DNA of 64,000 nucleotides from Candidatus Sulfurimonas baltica. GTDB taxonomy: Bacteria > Campylobacterota > Campylobacteria > Campylobacterales > Sulfurimonadaceae. The position numbers and the translations under genes were made by a program. Below the pieces are notes generated by a model. That model was not told the origin of the DNA. It saw only the letters and a list, made by a program, of their open reading frames with translations, and searched no databases. This document shows, in pieces, positions 8,421-16,789 of the stretch (positions are counted from its first letter, which is position 1; each line of letters begins with the position of its first letter). The stretch is from NCBI RefSeq assembly GCF_015265455.1, contig NZ_CP054492.1:1550001-1614000 (forward strand). Reading direction: 5' to 3'.

Positions 8421-9818
8421 TTATATACTTAACGGAATACCAAGTTCCATTATATGAGCCTCATATCCCAGCTCATTTTTAATAACATTTGCAAATATCT
8501 CCATTTTTTCAACTTCTCCATGGATTAAACAGAGCTTTTTAATATTTTTAACTCGACGCATCCACTCTATTAACTCACCTTGATCTGCATGAGCCGAAAA
8601 ACCGTTAATCGTGTAAACCTTAGCTTTTGTTACAATATCTTCTCCGTAGATTTGAACTGAACCTGCCCCATCGACTATGTTTCGCCCCAATGTTCCTTCA
8701 ACTTGAAAACCAACAAAAATAAGTGAATTTTTAGGATTCCAAAGTCTATGTTTTAGATGATGCATAATACGACCACCATTACACATACCGCTTCCTGCAA
8801 TAATGATAGCTTTTTTAGTAACTTTGTTGATAGCAATAGATTGGTCTCTAGAAGTGATTGGCTTAAGCCATGCAAATGAAAAAGGATCCTTTTTGCTTCC
8901 TGGACTGTATTGAAGCTTATCGCTTAAATGAGTTGTGTATTGGTTATAAAGCTTTGTTGCTTTAATTGCCAGCGGACTATCAAGAAACACCTGACATTTT
9001 GGCAACTCCCCATTGTCATGCATCTCATGAAGCAACCAAAGTATCTCTTGGGTTCTCTCCAGTGCAAAAGATGGAATAAGTACATTACCATTTTTTTTCA
9101 AAGTTGATACAACCGCTTCTTTAAACTCTTCTATACTCTCATCTAGCAGTTTATGTGTGCGATCTCCATAAGTTGATTCTATAAACAGTGTATCAGCTTC
9201 GTCCAGCTTGTCATGGTTGTCAATAACCAATCTCTCCGTAGAGCCAATATCACCTGAAAAGACTATACGTTTATGATTGTTTTGCTCCTGATAATCAATC
9301 ATAACAAAAGCACTTCCCATAATATGACCAGCATTACCGAATGAAACTCTTATATGTTGCTTTAGTTTATGCTCTTCAAAATACTCCAACGTACGCCATT
9401 GTTTTGTATAAACCTGCTTGACATCATCCTTGGTATATAGTGGCTCTTGCACACTCTCCTCATCGCCATGTCTACGAGCTTTTCTTCTTATAGTTTTATA
9501 CTCTTCCAACAATATACCAGCGCTGTCAAGAAGCATAATTTTAGAAATATCACGAGTAGCTTTGGTAGAGATAATCTCTCCATTAAATCCATCTTTAATT
9601 AGCTTTGCTACTCTCCCAATATGATCAAGATGAGCATGAGTCAAAATAAGATAGTGTATTTTTGCAGGGTCAAATCCAAAAGGCTCATAATTTTTTTCAC
9701 TTCCGCCATCACCTTGAAACATACCACAATCAATTAAAATTTTTATTGAGCCAATTTTTAGTAGATGACAAGAACCTGTCACAGTTTTTGCCGCTCCGTA
9801 TGATGTAACAGTTACCAT
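8421..9818 (-). CDS. Metallo-beta-lactamase / beta-CASP family RNA-processing nuclease
   Basis: 465 residues. The zinc-binding signature HAHLDH (61-66) is followed by a further His in SFGNAGHIMGSAF, an Asp in FSGDIGS and the beta-CASP blocks ending in FSAHADQGEL and CLIHGE. This is the layout of single-domain beta-CASP enzymes related to archaeal and eukaryotic CPSF-type nucleases. Family members cut or trim RNA; a specific substrate cannot be inferred here. The N-terminal SYGAAKTVTGSCHLL is characteristic of this subgroup. It appears monocistronic, possibly with the small gene at 8251, and is divergent from the small basic gene at 9963. Confidence 0.9.
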   Translation of the reverse strand: MVTVTSYGAAKTVTGSCHLLKIGSIKILIDCGMFQGDGGSEKNYEPFGFDPAKIHYLILTHAHLDHIGRVAKLIKDGFNGEIISTKATRDISKIMLLDSAGILLEEYKTIRRKARRHGDEESVQEPLYTKDDVKQVYTKQWRTLEYFEEHKLKQHIRVSFGNAGHIMGSAFVMIDYQEQNNHKRIVFSGDIGSTERLVIDNHDKLDEADTLFIESTYGDRTHKLLDESIEEFKEAVVSTLKKNGNVLIPSFALERTQEILWLLHEMHDNGELPKCQVFLDSPLAIKATKLYNQYTTHLSDKLQYSPGSKKDPFSFAWLKPITSRDQSIAINKVTKKAIIIAGSGMCNGGRIMHHLKHRLWNPKNSLIFVGFQVEGTLGRNIVDGAGSVQIYGEDIVTKAKVYTINGFSAHADQGELIEWMRRVKNIKKLCLIHGEVEKMEIFANVIKNELGYEAHIMELGIPLSI

Positions 9819-9962
9819 AAAACACCCCCTGAACTAGAATGTAAACTTAGCTATAGTCAATTATATACAAAATTAATAAAGTTTGCATTAAGATTTTAAG
9901 CATAAGTCGTATAGAATGTGTATACAGATATATGATTTACAAATCCAAATAAAGGGGACGTT

Positions 9963-10064
9963 ATGGCAAAAGGTCAAGATGCAAAAAAAACAGTTAAGAA
10001 AACAGCGACAAAAAGTCTAAAAGAAAAGCGCAATGATAAAAAAACGAAAAAAGCTCAAGACTAG
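9963..10064 (+). CDS. Small lysine-rich basic protein, 33 residues
   Basis: Begins MAKGQDAKKTVKKTAT and ends KTKKAQD. Roughly 40% of residues are Lys or Arg, with no hydrophobic segment. A strong AAAGGGGACG ribosome binding site precedes the ATG by about 5-7 bases, and a bidirectional hairpin terminator follows the stop. Short MAKGQ...-type basic proteins occur in several proteobacterial genomes without a known function; nucleic-acid binding is a guess from the charge. Confidence 0.7.
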   Translation: MAKGQDAKKTVKKTATKSLKEKRNDKKTKKAQD

Positions 10065-10076
10065 AACTCTCTCTTC

Positions 10077-10120
10077 TTTAGGCTAAAAACTTTGTTTAAA
10101 AACTCACTTTTTAGCCTAAA
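10077..10120. terminator. Bidirectional hairpin terminator
   Basis: Perfect 13-base arms TTTAGGCTAAAAA and TTTTTAGCCTAAA with an 18-base loop, ending in A/T runs on both sides. It separates the convergent 9963 and 10116 genes; the stop codon of the latter lies inside the right arm. Confidence 0.8.
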
Positions 10121-11069
10121 AAATACACCCCTTAATAATCTCTTCGCGTGTGGCTTTTATAATAGACTCTATCTCTATGTCATCTGTCACAGCTTTATCA
10201 AGTAATTTTAAAGCTTCAACAGGTCTGCCGGTGTGATATAAAAGATCTGCTAGGTTGTTCAGAGTAATAGGATGTGTAAAATCTATCAATAAGATTTCAC
10301 GATATATCTGTTCGGCATTATTTATCTGCTGCGAGCTATAATAGGCATTTCCCAATGCAAATAGGATACCTACATCTTCGGGCCAACGGATAAGGGCACT
10401 TTTGTAGGCAATGATGGCTTCATCCCTCATACCTGTTTTTTCAAGATCGTAAGCAGAGTGCAGAAACTTTTTTGGTGAAGCAGTTGCAGGGAGTTCTTGC
10501 GGAGGCAATAGAACAACTCCCCAGTTACCACTTCTCTCCCATAATGCAGCAAATGTACCTATCGGCACTGCTTCATTTGCTTTATCGGCGAAATGCATCA
10601 AAATTTTCTCCTCTATAGCATCATAACCAGTGATTGGAGAGTAGTGCCAAAGTGGGTACCATGAGTAACTACGGTTTACCAATACAATAACCGGATGGTG
10701 TTGTGAGAGTTCAGAAAAAAGTGCATCAAATGTTGGTTCCAAAGGATAAGCAATCATACCGTTAGCCCTAGCAGCAGAAATGAGTTCTATCTGCAAGGTA
10801 CCCCCTTTTTCAGGAATCAATGTCCGTTCATCCAATTCTTCAAGCGTGAGATGTGGGACATAAGAAGTTGTTGATTGCCAAAAAGATGAAACCATCTCAA
10901 TAGATGTTGAGCCACAAAGATTAGAACGTGGTGAAATAAAAGGGATATTTATGCTAGATGATTGGTAATTATTACCTAATGGCAGAGGATTCTTTGGCAC
11001 ACAGCCACTTGAAATAATCAAAGTGGCTGCTGCAAAAATTAAGGAGAGTGACTTACTTATGTTATTCAC
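10116..11069 (-). CDS. C39-like cysteine peptidase lipoprotein with TPR repeats (PA2778 family)
   Basis: 317 residues. A lipoprotein signal ends at C23 (IISSGC). The peptidase domain carries the catalytic triad expected for peptidase C39-like proteins: C52 (SNLCGST), H142 (WHYSPITGYD) and D162 (HFAD). About residues 195-305 form three tetratricopeptide-type repeats (EAIIAYKSAL, NAEQIYREIL, EALKLLDKAV). The enzyme is therefore predicted to be membrane-anchored outside the cytoplasm, with a TPR platform for a protein partner. It follows its PA2779-type partner gene by 8 bases, a pairing seen in many proteobacteria. C39 peptidases classically cut after Gly-Gly; the true substrate of this subgroup is not established. 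Confidence 0.85.
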   Translation of the reverse strand: MNNISKSLSLIFAAATLIISSGCVPKNPLPLGNNYQSSSINIPFISPRSNLCGSTSIEMVSSFWQSTTSYVPHLTLEELDERTLIPEKGGTLQIELISAARANGMIAYPLEPTFDALFSELSQHHPVIVLVNRSYSWYPLWHYSPITGYDAIEEKILMHFADKANEAVPIGTFAALWERSGNWGVVLLPPQELPATASPKKFLHSAYDLEKTGMRDEAIIAYKSALIRWPEDVGILFALGNAYYSSQQINNAEQIYREILLIDFTHPITLNNLADLLYHTGRPVEALKLLDKAVTDDIEIESIIKATREEIIKGCIF

Positions 11070-11077
11070 TCTACTGT

Positions 11078-11473
11078 CTAGTTATTAGTTATAGGTTTAG
11101 TAAAGTTAAAAACTTTTGTTACTCCAAGAATATCGGTAATCAACAAAACTATAAAAATAAAAACAATGGCACCTATTATAGACGCGCCGCCATCTGCACC
11201 TGCAGGCAATGTGTCAATTTGATATGCGATTTTTGAAGCCTCTTCATCAGTCATAGAAGCAACTCTAGCCTCAATCATTTTCGAATCTACACCCAACTCT
11301 TCAAATCTTTTTACAACGTCCTCACGGGAGATAATCTGGGCAAGTTTATCTTTAGAAGATGCAGAAGCATAATTTCCTACAAGTGCATCTGTAGAAGCCA
11401 TTTGTGCTGATAAAACCCCTGAAAACAGAGATATACTTAAAATAAATGATAAAACAAGTTTTGAAATTTTCAT
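11078..11473 (-). CDS. PA2779-family membrane protein, partner of the C39-like peptidase
   Basis: 131 residues from the ATG at 11473, preferred over an in-frame start 11 codons upstream because AAAGGAAAGTAT lies just before it and a clean signal peptide follows (MKISKLVLSFILSISLF). The middle is soluble and helical; the C-terminus has a Gly-rich motif PAGADGGAS (Gly-Gly at 95-96) immediately before one membrane segment (about 97-117) and a short tail. Upstream partner of the peptidase gene, with an 8-base gap. Function unknown in the family; the Gly-Gly before the membrane span makes it a candidate substrate of the neighbouring peptidase (inference). Confidence 0.8.
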   Translation of the reverse strand: MKISKLVLSFILSISLFSGVLSAQMASTDALVGNYASASSKDKLAQIISREDVVKRFEELGVDSKMIEARVASMTDEEASKIAYQIDTLPAGADGGASIIGAIVFIFIVLLITDILGVTKVFNFTKPITNN

Positions 11474-11591
11474 ATACTTTCCTTTAAATGTATTTAGCAA
11501 AAACAAACAACTATTTTGTGCTGCGTCAGGTATTGCAATCCTATTAAGATTAATCTAAGCTTGGTTTTGAGAAACTGATTTTGCTTATAAA

Positions 11592-11725
11592 CTAGATTCC
11601 AAGTCAAGCTTGGAATGACGATATGCCGTCAATTTGAATAAGTGGTCATTGAAAACACGTCCATTATTGGAAAAACGCTGTCATTGACGACACACCCGTC
11701 ATTCTGGACTTGATCCAGAATCTAG
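11592..11725. repeat. Dispersed paired-hairpin repeat, copy 2 (wide spacing)
   Basis: Left unit 11592-11620 has arms ATTCCAAG/CTTGGAAT around TCAAG. The inverted right unit 11697-11725 has arms ATTCTGGA/TCCAGAAT around the same loop. The roughly 76 bases between them contain degenerate fragments of the same motif (CGTCC, GTCATTG). It occupies the 413-base divergent region between the PA2779-type gene and the gene at 11887, in which I see no gene. Confidence 0.85.
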
Positions 11726-11843
11726 TTGCTTATTATTTTGAAAATTGATTTTATATATAAATTATATTTACATAAACATAATATTAAAACTATTTGTTTA
11801 AGTACAATATTAGCGATATTTTCATACTCTACAAAGAAATAAA

Positions 11844-11875
11844 CTAGACTCCCAGCCAAGCCTGAGAGTGACGAG
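11844..11875. repeat. Single degenerate unit of the hairpin repeat
   Basis: CTAGA followed by imperfect arms around loop CCAAG and then TGACG; two stem positions are mismatched. It ends 11 bases before the ATG at 11887, in the leader of the YyaL-like gene, so its hairpin could affect translation initiation. Confidence 0.65.
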
Positions 11876-11886
11876 GTAATAAAACA

Positions 11887-13821
11887 ATGTCAAACAAATT
11901 AGCTACACAAGACTCACCATATCTGCAACAACACAAAGATAATCCTGTTGATTGGTATCCTTGGGGTGACGAAGCATTTCTTAAGGCAAAAAAAGAGAAC
12001 AAAGCAATATTTATATCTATAGGTTACAGTTCATGTCACTGGTGTCATGTAATGGAAGAGACTGTATTTGAGAACCAGATATGTGCAGATATTTTAAATG
12101 AGCATTTCGTATCTATAAAGGTTGACCGTGAAGAGCGTCCAGATATAGATAAACACTATCAGGAAGTTCACATGTTGCTCAACCGTCGTGCCGGAGGTTG
12201 GCCAACATCTATTTTTTGTACCCCACAAAACAAACCATTTTTTGCAGGAACTTATATACCTCCAGAGTCTCAAGGTGGGAGCATTCAAGGGATGGGGTTT
12301 ATAGAACTTACAAAACTTATTGGTGAGAAGATAGCCCAAAATGATGAACAAATTTATAAAAATGCAGATGAAATTGAAGGTTTTCTAAATCATATTGAAC
12401 ACCCAAAAGAGGCAACTCTACTAAAAGAGGATTTCGTCAAGAACTTTATGCTTCAGGTTAAGAACAACTATCAGACAAAAGATGGAGGTTTCTCGGTTGC
12501 ACCTAAGTTTCCACATGTAAGCACACTTGGAACACTCCTTACTATTGACAAACTATATGGCGACAAAGAGGCCTCTTCCATGTTGCTTCATACTTTAAAC
12601 AGTATGAAAAAGGGTGGCATGTATGACTTGGTTGACGGTGGGTTTTGTCGCTACTCCGTTGACAACGAGTGGATAGTTCCTCACTTTGAGAAGATGCTTT
12701 ATGATAACGCCCTGCTTTGTGAAGTTTATGCAAATGCCTACCTAACATACATGGATGAGAGTTTTCTACATGTAGCCAAAGATATTGCAGATTTTTGGCA
12801 AAACTTTATGAGTGAAGACAACCTTTTTTACAGTGCGAGTGATGCAGACAGTGAGGGCGAAGAGGGAACTTACTTTATTTATACCTATGAGGAAGTTTAT
12901 AATATTTTACAGGTGAACAACTATGAGAATATTGAAGATATTCTACGAAGTCTTAGTGTTACAAAAAATGGAAATTTCGATGGGAAAAATATTATCAGAT
13001 TTAAAGATGCAGAGGCACCAAAAGAGTTTGAAACTATAAAAGTCCTCCTAGGTGATTTAAGAGCCTCGAGAGAGTACCCGTTTTGTGATAAAAAAATTCA
13101 AACCTCATGGTCAAGTATGATGATAAAATCTCTTTTTGTTTTAGGGAACATTGATACAAAATATAAAGATAGAGCTAAAAAAAGCCTTGATGCACTACTA
13201 AAAACTATGTTTATTGAGGGAAATCTTTACCATACAACACTTATACATAAAAGACCAAAAGTGGAAGCTTTTTTGGAGGACTACGCTTATCTTGCACAGG
13301 CTCTAATTTTAGCATTCAATTCAACTCAAGATGAAGTGTATCTAGTTAAAGCCCAGCACTTTGCAAATATGGCACTCGAAGAGTTTTACAAAAACGGTGT
13401 TTGGAAATTCAGCACAGGAGAGTTTGAGACAAAAGCCGATATAGCAGACAACACATACACTAGCTCGGTAAGTATTATGATAGATGTACTAATATCTTTA
13501 AGCACTCTTCTTGAAGATGAAAAATATGCTCACTTTGCATTTAAAACGCTGGAGTACAACTCTTTTGAACTAGCACGCCGCCCTGTTGTTTATCCTTACA
13601 TGTTACGTCAAATGCTCAGGTATTTAAAGGGTGACAGAATTATAAAATCAAACATAAAAAATCTTCAAAACAATGCTTTTAAACTTAGCTCAATCAGCTA
13701 CCCTTTTATACAACAAAAAGCCGCTGATGAGAAAGATTTTATGATTTGCGGAACAAAAAGCTGTTTTGCCAGCATAGAAAATCTAAACAATATTAATGAT
13801 ATAATCGCCAAAAGTTTTTAA
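11887..13821 (+). CDS. Thioredoxin-domain protein of the YyaL / DUF255 family
   Basis: 644 residues, slightly shorter than the usual 670-690. The N-terminal thioredoxin-like domain carries CHWCH (C50, C53) in the family signature [11 protein letters not shown], and [17 protein letters not shown] is diagnostic of the family. The remainder is an alpha/alpha-barrel like N-acylglucosamine 2-epimerases. Function is unproven in bacteria; a redox or sugar-related role has been suggested from the folds. A degenerate hairpin repeat sits directly before the start and no clear ribosome binding site is seen. The small lipoprotein gene follows 18 bases downstream and is probably cotranscribed. Confidence 0.88.
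   Translation: MSNKLATQDSPYLQQHKDNPVDWYPWGDEAFLKAKKENKAIFISIGYSSCHWCHVMEETVFENQICADILNEHFVSIKVDREERPDIDKHYQEVHMLLNRRAGGWPTSIFCTPQNKPFFAGTYIPPESQGGSIQGMGFIELTKLIGEKIAQNDEQIYKNADEIEGFLNHIEHPKEATLLKEDFVKNFMLQVKNNYQTKDGGFSVAPKFPHVSTLGTLLTIDKLYGDKEASSMLLHTLNSMKKGGMYDLVDGGFCRYSVDNEWIVPHFEKMLYDNALLCEVYANAYLTYMDESFLHVAKDIADFWQNFMSEDNLFYSASDADSEGEEGTYFIYTYEEVYNILQVNNYENIEDILRSLSVTKNGNFDGKNIIRFKDAEAPKEFETIKVLLGDLRASREYPFCDKKIQTSWSSMMIKSLFVLGNIDTKYKDRAKKSLDALLKTMFIEGNLYHTTLIHKRPKVEAFLEDYAYLAQALILAFNSTQDEVYLVKAQHFANMALEEFYKNGVWKFSTGEFETKADIADNTYTSSVSIMIDVLISLSTLLEDEKYAHFAFKTLEYNSFELARRPVVYPYMLRQMLRYLKGDRIIKSNIKNLQNNAFKLSSISYPFIQQKAADEKDFMICGTKSCFASIENLNNINDIIAKSF
12766..12775. repeat. Iterated palindrome CTACATGTAG, inside the YyaL-like gene
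   Basis: Exact copy, read as Leu-His-Val. Confidence 0.8.
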
Positions 13822-13839
13822 CTATAAAAAGGAAAGAAG

Positions 13840-13950
13840 ATGAAAAAAGTTATATTAACTCTTATTTTAGCACTTGGTTTTGCAAGTATGTTCACTGCAT
13901 GTGAACGCAACGACTACCAACATCCTGGATACCGCAGTAACAACAAGTAA
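13840..13950 (+). CDS. Small lipoprotein, 36 residues
   Basis: Begins MKKVILTLILALGFAS and continues to a lipobox-like FTAC, then a 16-residue polar tail ending YRSNNK. AAAAAGGAAAGAAG gives a strong ribosome binding site. It follows the YyaL-like gene by 18 bases and is closed by a hairpin terminator. The lipobox (Phe at -3) is imperfect but acceptable. A tiny membrane-anchored lipoprotein of unknown function is the best reading. Confidence 0.7.
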   Translation: MKKVILTLILALGFASMFTACERNDYQHPGYRSNNK

Positions 13951-13958
13951 TTCTATGC

Positions 13959-13992
13959 AACTACCCCTAAACTTTTATGCTTAGAGGTAGTT
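13959..13992. terminator. Bidirectional hairpin terminator
   Basis: Arms AACTACCCCTAA and TTAGAGGTAGTT (one mismatch), loop of 10, T-rich continuation on the plus side. Lies between the convergent small lipoprotein and histidine kinase genes and overlaps the kinase stop codon. Confidence 0.75.
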
Positions 13993-16789
13993 TTATAACA
14001 AAACAAGCACCATCGTCTGAGTTATATACAGACAACGCTCCTCCTATATGCTTCTCGATTATTGTTTTGCTCATATAAAGACCCAGTCCTGTCCCGTCTT
14101 TCTCCCCCTTGGTTGAAAAGTAAGGTTCAAAAATTTTCTTTATTACCCCGTCTCCTATTCCTCCGGCATTATCGCAGATTTTAATTTTTAGACTCTCAAT
14201 TTCATCTTCTACAGATATAAATATTTTTCCACTCTCTATCTTATTGCCTATAAGTGCCTCTTTTGCATTTTTTACAATGTTTATTACAACCTGCATCAAT
14301 TCTCTTGAGAATGTCTCAATTTTTATATCTTCACCCAATTCCAGAATGAGTTCTATACCGTTTGTTTCTAAAGATTTTCCAATTACTTTAAGCGTATCAT
14401 TTATCACATCCTGCAACAACACCTCATCTTTAGTTTTCCCCGGTCTAAAAAAGTTTCTAAAATCATCTATGGTTTTTGACAACTCTTGAGTTTGTTTTAT
14501 GATATCTTCTGAATCACTCTTAAGAGACGCTTCATCTATCATCTCCAGCTCTATATCCGTTAATATATTATTTGCATCCATAGATATAACGGAAATTGGT
14601 TGTCTCCACTGGTGGGCTATCATACTTATCATCTCTCCCATTGCGGCATGGCGGGACTGGGCTATCATTATCTCTTCTTTATCGCCAAGTTCTTCTTCAA
14701 GCTTTTTAATCTCAGTTATATCTGTATGAAAACCTACCATTCTTATGGCTTTTCCTTCTAGATTACTAATTATTTGTGCGCGATCGAGTATCCATATCCA
14801 ATGTCCATCTTTATGTTTCAATCTATAAATACTCTCAAACTGCCTTTTTGGATTTTTATATGCTTGTGACATATCATCAGTAGCCTTCTCCAAATCATCT
14901 GGATGCAGCAGTTCTATCCATGTATCAAACTCATTCACAAGTTCATAATCCTCATACCCAAGCATACTTTTCCACCTTGGTGAGTAGTAAACCTCATTTA
15001 ACTCTAAATTTCTGTCCCATATCCCGTCGCTTGTACCGCCGACAGCATATTCCAACCTCTCACTCAGCTTCTCTATTTCAGTAATATCTGTAAAAACAAC
15101 CAAACTTCTATCTTTGTCGTCAAAGTAAATATTTTTTACATTTACCACAAAAATATGAACTTCACCCTCTTTTAGCATTTTAGCCTTATGGACGCTGTCT
15201 TTATTTTGATTTATATATTCTATCCAGTTGACTCCGTCCATTTCAGTTTGCAGATATCCATCTTCTTTAATGAAAAGATCGCATATACATGTGTGATCTT
15301 CTAAAAAATCTTCTACTGTTTTATATTTTGTAAACTCAAGCATGGCCTTATTCGCCGTATGAAGCCTCATCCCGTTTGTCGTAATAACAATTGAGGGCAC
15401 CGCTTCAAAAACTGATTCAAGATACTCTTTAGCTTTGTTGATTTTGTCTTCTAACTTTTTTTGTGTTGTAATATCCTGAATAACTCTCATCGAAGAGACA
15501 GGATTGTCATCCTCATCAAAAACTGTTTCACAACTCTCATATATATATTTAGTGACTCCATTTTTCAAGACTATACGGTGAGTTAAACTGTATGGTTGTC
15601 TATCTATAAGTGAATCTATATATGCATCTTTTAGCGCTTGTAAATCATCTTCATGAACAAGAGCTGAGAGCGATTCATATCTAAAGTCAAAACTCTCTTT
15701 ATCTAGATTGTAGATATCAAAAATTTCATCCGAACATTTTAAACTGCCTGTTGTCAAGTCAAGATTCAAACTGCCAATCTTAGCAATTCTCTGAGACTCT
15801 CTTAGCATATGCTCACTCTCTTTAATAACTTTATTAAATTTTTTTAGGCTTTTTGAATTGTAGATTAATATATATATCCACATTGCTATAGTGATTATGG
15901 CAAAAAATAAAAATATAAATATAAAAAAATATAACTGAAATGACTTTAAGTCTGTAGTATCAATATTTTCTTTTTTAAAAAAAAGAATATTATGAGCCAT
16001 TAATTCACCTCTAACAGTATATAAGTTATATGTTGTGACTATATAATTTTCAAACAGTATAAAGTTCTCTATACTAAGAAAACGTTCAGTACCTGCTTTT
16101 TCAATCTTTTTCATCAACTCTTTAGATGCATTTAAATTAACAACATAGTGTCCATCTAAAAATAGTTTTCTAAATGGTTTTGTTATTTTTTTCGTTAAAG
16201 ATTTCTCAACTAACATAATTGGCTCTATCCCAACATGTACAAGTTTTTCAGATATAGAGTTAAATTTTGAAATCAACTCTATTATCCCGATAAGTTTATT
16301 GTTTTTATAAACCGGCTGTATAGACTTAAATGTTAAATCAAACTTTCCTGAACTAATAGGATTCATGGGCTGTGGATTTAAAAAAAATTCTGCTATATCA
16401 ACTCTAGCCTTTGCTACACTATCCCCTGTATTGTTCGTCCAACTTCTGTATAAAGAGTTTCCGTCAATATCAATTATCTGAATCCATACATTTTCAAGTT
16501 CTTTATTTTTTTGTAAACCCTTTATTATCTCACTGAAATCAAGTAATGATTTATCTTTTTTTAAAAGTGCTTCTTCTACAGACTTGTTTTTACTTAAAAC
16601 AAAAGCTATAGACTCTGTGCTGCCCTGTTTTTCGTCTATCAATTGTGAAAGTTTATTTTTCATACTTTCACTCTGTTTTTGATAGATGTCACTCTTTAAT
16701 TCTTTACTTTTATATATATAGTACATGCTGGCTGATAATATAAATAATAATGTAGAGATTACACCTATTGCGACAATCTTTTTACCCAT
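13967..16789 (-). CDS. Membrane sensor histidine kinase with three PAS domains
   Basis: 940 residues. An N-terminal membrane segment (about 7-27), a periplasmic sensor region of about 250 residues and a second membrane segment (about 285-312) are followed by three PAS domains (roughly 330-450, 453-570 and 575-700). The kinase core follows, with the phospho-histidine in MIAHQWRQP and ATP-binding boxes NIVKNAKEAL, CDNAGGI and GTGLGLYMSK. The extracytoplasmic region suits a Cache-type sensor, which I cannot confirm by eye. It overlaps the upstream REC-PilZ regulator gene by 8 bases, so the two form a probable cognate pair. Its dimerisation domain is very similar to that of the orphan kinase at 1918, so cross-phosphorylation is conceivable. 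Confidence 0.9.
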   Translation of the reverse strand: MGKKIVAIGVISTLLFILSASMYYIYKSKELKSDIYQKQSESMKNKLSQLIDEKQGSTESIAFVLSKNKSVEEALLKKDKSLLDFSEIIKGLQKNKELENVWIQIIDIDGNSLYRSWTNNTGDSVAKARVDIAEFFLNPQPMNPISSGKFDLTFKSIQPVYKNNKLIGIIELISKFNSISEKLVHVGIEPIMLVEKSLTKKITKPFRKLFLDGHYVVNLNASKELMKKIEKAGTERFLSIENFILFENYIVTTYNLYTVRGELMAHNILFFKKENIDTTDLKSFQLYFFIFIFLFFAIITIAMWIYILIYNSKSLKKFNKVIKESEHMLRESQRIAKIGSLNLDLTTGSLKCSDEIFDIYNLDKESFDFRYESLSALVHEDDLQALKDAYIDSLIDRQPYSLTHRIVLKNGVTKYIYESCETVFDEDDNPVSSMRVIQDITTQKKLEDKINKAKEYLESVFEAVPSIVITTNGMRLHTANKAMLEFTKYKTVEDFLEDHTCICDLFIKEDGYLQTEMDGVNWIEYINQNKDSVHKAKMLKEGEVHIFVVNVKNIYFDDKDRSLVVFTDITEIEKLSERLEYAVGGTSDGIWDRNLELNEVYYSPRWKSMLGYEDYELVNEFDTWIELLHPDDLEKATDDMSQAYKNPKRQFESIYRLKHKDGHWIWILDRAQIISNLEGKAIRMVGFHTDITEIKKLEEELGDKEEIMIAQSRHAAMGEMISMIAHQWRQPISVISMDANNILTDIELEMIDEASLKSDSEDIIKQTQELSKTIDDFRNFFRPGKTKDEVLLQDVINDTLKVIGKSLETNGIELILELGEDIKIETFSRELMQVVINIVKNAKEALIGNKIESGKIFISVEDEIESLKIKICDNAGGIGDGVIKKIFEPYFSTKGEKDGTGLGLYMSKTIIEKHIGGALSVYNSDDGACFVIKLPLSIKV

